NCBI RefSeq assembly: GCF_029227915.1
Contig: NC_079875.1
Location: 1,054,001 to 1,118,000, forward strand
DNA: 64,000 nucleotides
Direction of reading: 5' to 3'
From: Hydractinia symbiolongicarpus
Lineage: Eukaryota; Cnidaria; Hydrozoa; Anthoathecata; Hydractiniidae
Part shown: positions 59,965-64,000 of the stretch, in pieces
How the letters are laid out: each line of letters begins with the position of its first letter
Numbering within the stretch: position 1 is the stretch's first letter
Program-made: the position numbers and the translations under genes
Notes under the pieces: generated by a model
The model's database searches: none
Seen by the model: only the letters and a program-made list of their open reading frames with translations
What the model was told of the DNA's origin: nothing

Positions 59965-61384
59965 CTCCCTGGGTGCTCTCTTTGTATACTTTTGACTATA
60001 CGGGCCGAGTCCAGGATTTACGGGAAATCGCAGGTTTTCGTTTGCCGGCGATTAAACTTCTTTTATTCAGCGTCTCATCAAAAATGAAAACATTTTTAAA
60101 AACTACAAGTCTCATGCGTTTTAGTGGTGAAAAAGTAATTTAAAAAATCGTTCGGGAAATGAGTTTACTCCCTGGGTACTTTCATTGTATACATTCGACT
60201 ATACGGGCCAAGCCCCGGATTTACGGGAAAACGCGGGATTTCGTTTGCCGGCGATTAAACCTCTTTCATTAAGCGTCTCATCAAAAATGAAAACATTTTT
60301 GAAAACTACAAGTCTCATGCGTTTTAGTGGTGAAAAAATAATTTAAAAAATCGTTCGGGAAATGAGTTTACTCCCTGGGTACTTTCTTTGTATACTTTTG
60401 ACTATACGGGCCGAGTCCGGGATTTACGGAAAATCGCGGATTTTCGTTTGCCGGCGATTAAACTTCTTTTATTCAGCGTCCCATCAAATATGAAAATATT
60501 TTTGAAAACTACAAGTGTCATGCGTTTAGTGGTAAAAAAATAATATAAAAAATCGTTCGGGAAATGAGTTTACTCCCTGGGTACTTTCTTTGTGTACTTT
60601 TGACTATACGGGTCGAGTCCGGGGTTTACGGGAAATGGCGGGTTTTCGTTTGCCGGCGATTAAACTTCTTTCATTAACCGTCCCATCAAAAATGAAAACA
60701 TTTTTGAAAACTACAAGTCTCATGCGTTTTAGTGGTGAAAAGATAATTTAAAAAATCGTTTTGGAAATGAGTTTACTCACAGGGTACTTTCTTTGTATAC
60801 ATTCGACTATACGGGCCAAGCCCGGGATTTACGGGAAATCGCAGGTTTTCGTTTGCCGGCGATTAAACTTCTTTCATTAACCGTCTCATCAAAAATGAAA
60901 ACATTTGTGAAAACTACAAGTCTCATGCGTTTTAGTGGTGAAAAAAGAAATTAAAAAATCGTTCAGGAAATGAGTTTACTCCCTGAGTACTTTCTTTGTA
61001 AACTTTGGACTATACGGGCCGAGTCCGGGATTTACGGGAAATCGCGGATTTTCGTTTGAGGGCGATTAAACTTCTTTTATTCAGCGTCTCATCAAAAATA
61101 AAAACATTTTTGAAAACTACAAGTCTCATGCGTTGTAGTGGTGAAAAAATAATTTAAAAAATCGTTCGGAAAATGAGTTAACTCCCTGGGTACTTTCTTT
61201 GTATACTTTTGACTATACGGGCCGAGTCCGGGATTTACGGGAAATCGCGGGTTTTCGTTTGCCGGCGATTAAACGTCTTTTATTCAGCGTCTCATCAAAA
61301 ATGAAAACATTTTTAAAAACTACAAGTCTCATGGGCTTTAGTGGTGAAATAATAATTTAAAAAATCGTTTGGGAAACGAGTTTA
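59965..61384. repeat. 7-mer HOR unit, right copy 3: the extra unit (1420 bp)
   Basis: Block B has only two complete 7-mers before the deleted a monomer and block B' has three; by alignment this is the extra one. Its f monomer ends with 'gcgttgtagtgg', like f of the 5-mer. Its last monomer is a g-like form with ctccctgggtac and acttttgactat instead of the usual actttccttg start, preceded by the unusual 'gagttaactccc'. Confidence 0.9.
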
Positions 61385-61573
61385 CTCCCTGGGTGCTTTC
61401 TTTGTATACTTTTGACTATACGGGCCGAGTCCAGGATTTACGGGAAATCGCAGGCGATTAAACTTCTTTTATTCAGCGTCTCATCAAAAATGAAAACATT
61501 TTTAAAAACTACAAGTCTCATGCGTTTTAGTGGTGAAAAAGTAATTTAAAAAATCGTTCGGGAAATGAGTTTA
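61385..61573. repeat. Subtype a monomer with 14-bp deletion (right copy 2)
   Basis: This 189-bp monomer has the same deletion junction. It begins 'gggtgctttc', whereas the left counterpart at 13776 begins 'gggtgctctc', like 59965. This pair of readings locates the crossover inside the monomer. It is followed by a b monomer with 'gggtaatttc' and 'gggtcaagcc', as at 13965. Confidence 0.9.
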
Positions 61574-61776
61574 CTCCCTGGGTAATTTCTTTGTATACAT
61601 TCGACTATACGGGTCAAGCCCCGGATTTACGGGAAAACGCGGGATTTCGTTTGCCGGCGATTAAACCTCTTTCATTAAGCGTCTTATCAAAAATGAAAAC
61701 ATTTTTGAAAACTACAAGTCCCATGCGTTTTAGTGGTGAAAAGATAATTTAAAAAATCGTTCGGGAAATGAGTTTA

Positions 61777-62790
61777 CTCCCTGGGTACTTTCTTTGTATA
61801 CTTTTGACTATACGGGCCGAGTCCGGGATTTACGGAAAATCGCGGATTTTCGTCTGCCGGCGATTAAACTTCTTTTATTCAGCGTCCCATCAAATATGAA
61901 AATATTTTTGAAAACTACAAGTGTCATGCGTTTAGTGGTAAAAAAATAATATAAAAAATCGTTCGGGAAATGAGTTTACTCCCTGGGTACTTTCTTTGTG
62001 TACTTTTGACTATACGGGTCGAGTCCGGGGTTTACGGGAAATGGCGGGTTTTCGTTTGCCGGCGATTAAACTTCTTTCATTAACCGTCTCATCAAAAATG
62101 AAAACATTTTTGAAAACTACAAGTCTCATGCGTTTTAGTGGTGAAAAGATAATTTAAAAAATCGTTTTGGAAATGAGTTTACTCACATGGTACTTTCTTT
62201 GTATACATTCGACTATACGGGCCAAGCCCGGGATTTACGGGAAATCGCAGGTTTTCGTTTGCCGGCGATTAAACTTCTTTCATTAACCGTCTCATCAAAA
62301 ATGAAAACATTTGTGAAAACTACAAGTCTCATGCGTTTTAGTGGTGAAAAAAAAAATTAAAAAATCGTTCAGGAAATGAGTTTACTCCCTGGGTACTTTC
62401 TTTGTATACTTTGGACTATACGGGCCGAGTCCGGGATTTACGGGAAATCGCGGATTTTCGTTTGAGGGCGATTAAACTTCTTTTATTCAGCGTCTCATCA
62501 AAAATGAAAACATTTTTGAAAACTACAAGTCTCATGCGTTGTAGTGGTGAAAAAATAATTTAAAAAATCGTTCGGAAAATGAGTTTACTCCCTGGGTACT
62601 TTCTTTGTATACTTTCGACTATACGGGCCGCGTTCGGGGTTTACGGGAAATGGCGGGTTTTCGTTTGCCGGCGATTAAAATTCTTTTATTCAGCGTCTCA
62701 TCAAAAATGAAAACATTTTTAAAAACTACAAATTTCATGCGTTGTAGTGGTGAAAAAATAATTTAAAAAATCGTTCGGGAAATGAGTTTA
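61777..62790. repeat. 5-mer HOR unit c-d-e-f-h, right copy 1
   Basis: This 1014-bp unit is the counterpart of 14168-15181 at constant offset 47609. It shares the private 'tcgtctgccgg' in c and 'ctcacatggtac' in e. By eye there are only isolated differences across the unit. Confidence 0.9.
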
Positions 62791-63804
62791 CTCCCTGGGT
62801 ACTTTCTTTGTATACTTTTGACTATACGGGCCGAGTCCGGGATTTACGGAAAATCGCGGATTTTCGTTTGCCGGCGATTAAACTTCTTTTATTCAGCGTC
62901 CCATCAAATATGAAAATATTTTTGAAAACTACAAGTGTCATGCGTTTAGTGGTAAAAAAATAATATAAAAAATCGTTCGGGAAATGAGTTTACTCCCTGG
63001 GTACTTTCTTTGTGTACTTTTGACTATACGGGTCGAGTCCGGGGTTTACGGGAAATGGCGGGTTTTCGTTTGCCGGCGATTAAACTTCTTTCATTAACCG
63101 TCTCATCAAAAATGAAAACATTTTTGAAAACTACAAGTCTCATGCGTTTTAGTGGTGAAAAGATAATTTAAAAAATCGTTTTGGAAATGAGTTTACTCAC
63201 ATGGTACTTTCTTTGTATACATTCGACTATACGGGCCAAGCCCGGGATTTACGGGAAATCGCAGGTTTTCGTTTGCCGGCGATTAAACTTCTTTCATTAA
63301 CCGTCTCATCAAAAATGAAAACATTTGTGAAAACTACAAGTCTCATGCGTTTTAGTGGTGAAAAAAAAAATTAAAAAATCGTTCAGGAAATGAGTTTACT
63401 CCCTGGGTACTTTCTTTGTATACTTTGGACTATACGGGCCGAGTCCGGGATTTACGGGAAATCGCGGATTTTCGTTTGAGGGCGATTAAACTTCTTTTAT
63501 TCAGCGTCTCATCAAAAATGAAAACATTTTTGAAAACTACAAGTCTCATGCGTTGTAGTGGTGAAAAAATAATTTAAAAAATCGTTCAGAAAATGAGTTT
63601 ACTCCCTGGGTACTTTCTTTGTATACTTTTGACTATACGGGCCGCGTTCGGGGTTTACGGGAAATGGCGGGTTTTCGTTTGCCGGCGATTAAAATTCTTT
63701 TATTCAGCGTCTCATCAAAAATGAAAACATTTTTAAAAACTACAAGTTTCATGCGTTGTAGTGGTGAAAAAATAATTTAAAAAATAGTTCGGAAAATGAG
63801 TTTA
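62791..63804. repeat. 5-mer HOR unit c-d-e-f-h, right copy 2
   Basis: This is the counterpart of 15182-16195. Its f monomer ends 'gttcagaaaatg' (about 63585) where the left copy has 'gttcggaaaatg'. It is followed by an i monomer at 63805 that runs to the window end, where 'aatttgaaaattcg' differs from the left 'aatttaaaaattcg'. Confidence 0.9.
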
Positions 63805-64000
63805 CTCCCTGGGTAATTTCTTTGTATACTTTTGACTATACGGGCCGAGTCCGGGGTTTACGGGAAATGGCGGGTTTTCGTTTGCCGGCGATTTAACTTC
63901 TTTTATTCAGCGTCTCATCAAAAATGAAAACATTTTTAAAAACTACAAGTCTCATACGTTTTAGTGGTGAAAAAATAATTTGAAAATTCGTTCGGGAAAT

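Larger units (their letters stand above)
1..64000. repeat. 203-bp satellite DNA array filling the whole window
   Basis: The same roughly 203-bp unit recurs from the first to the last base, always in the same orientation. Starts of 'ctccctgggtac' fall at 1, 204, 407 and so on, and individual monomers are 202-203 bp. Neither edge of the array is inside the window. No stretch longer than a monomer departs from the unit, so there is no inserted mobile element, single-copy spacer or gene. Monomers differ by clustered substitutions and 1-14 bp indels, and the subtypes recur in fixed orders (higher-order repeats). Large homogeneous arrays of this kind are known from eukaryotic centromeric, pericentromeric and subtelomeric heterochromatin; which of these applies here cannot be told from the sequence. 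I do not recognise the family. Confidence 0.99.
54298..64000. repeat. Block B': right, longer copy of block B
   Basis: The order is z, g/a, b/u hybrid, z, g/a, b, c, d, e, f, g-like, a (14-bp deletion), z, g, three 7-mer units, a (14-bp deletion), b, two c-d-e-f-h units and i, cut by the window end. Compared with block B it has an extra 609-bp z-g/a-b triplet, one extra monomer near 56.3 kb and one extra 1420-bp unit. The window ends inside the copy, so its true right limit is unknown. Confidence 0.9.

Noticed and set aside
1-64000. CRISPR array
   Set aside because: A regular period is present, but the whole 203-bp unit is conserved. There are no short repeats alternating with unique spacers and no cas genes.
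1-64000. Transposable element or LTR fragments as the source of the repeat
   Set aside because: No protein-coding remnants, target-site duplications, polypurine tract or terminal repeats were seen. Every kilobase reads as monomers. An ancient TE origin of the monomer itself cannot be excluded.
1-64000. Alternating A/B dimer structure as in alpha satellite
   Set aside because: Two broad states exist (acttttgac with ccgag against acattcgac with ccaag), but their order within the HORs does not alternate regularly.
1-64000. Assembly artefact as the explanation of the block B/B' duplication
   Set aside because: The copies carry independent single-base differences (for example near 15147/62756, 15829/63438 and 63585) and differ by an HOR unit, so they are not a simple repeated contig. 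Only long reads can exclude a collapse or misjoin fully.

Overview
The whole 64 kb window is one uninterrupted satellite DNA array. It is built from about 315 head-to-tail monomers of about 203 bp (64000/203), all in one orientation. I see no single-copy sequence, no transposable element, no tRNA or rRNA, no CRISPR array and no credible protein gene. An array of this size, monomer length and layered structure points to a eukaryotic heterochromatic or (peri)centromeric locus. The sequence does not let me name the clade or chromosome. By hand count on a majority monomer, GC is about 38%, with a GC-rich first half and an AT-rich second half, and CpG is over-represented (13 per 203 bp, observed/expected about 1.8).

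Monomers are numbered here from the conserved 'ctccctgggtac'. They fall into about 25 recognisable subtypes, which I label a to z. The labels are mine and not from any database. Subtypes follow one another in fixed orders, giving several higher-order repeats (HORs): a 7-mer a-b-c-d-e-f-g (1420 bp), a 9-mer q-r-m-n-o-p-s-t-p' (about 1823 bp), three different 5-mers (1014, 1014 and 1011/1012 bp) and shorter 3-mer and 4-mer derivatives.

Layout. Block A, 1-8921: mosaic with a diverged large duplication (204-2.8 kb against 4.26-7.9 kb). Block B, 8922-16601: two 7-mer units, then two c-d-e-f-h 5-mers. Block C, 16602-27552: j-b-c-d'-e' family in 3-, 4- and 5-monomer units. Block D, 27553-33224: 9-mer HOR. 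Block E, 33225-41121: a-x-er-m-r family, ending in two r-m'-P-r2-m 5-mers. Block F, 41122-47810: x-y-t-r mosaic. Block D', 47811-50038: second copy of the 9-mer. Block G, 50039-54297: transition with a duplicated v-s-t-a run. Block B', 54298-64000: a second, nearly identical and slightly longer copy of block B, about 46-47.6 kb away.

The array appears to evolve by unequal exchange. Copies differ by whole numbers of monomers or whole HOR units, and the joins fall inside hybrid monomers whose left and right halves belong to different subtypes. B and B' differ by exactly one 1420-bp HOR unit. Matching units in B and B' share private variants that their immediate neighbours lack, so a multi-kilobase block was copied after the 7-mer HOR had formed. 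Each monomer also carries two dyad symmetries, four CGGG motifs spaced about one helical turn apart and a repeated CGGGAAAT motif. These are candidates for protein binding or non-B DNA structure. No genes work together here; any function would be structural or chromosomal. All comparisons were read by eye without an aligner, so unlisted single-base differences surely exist.
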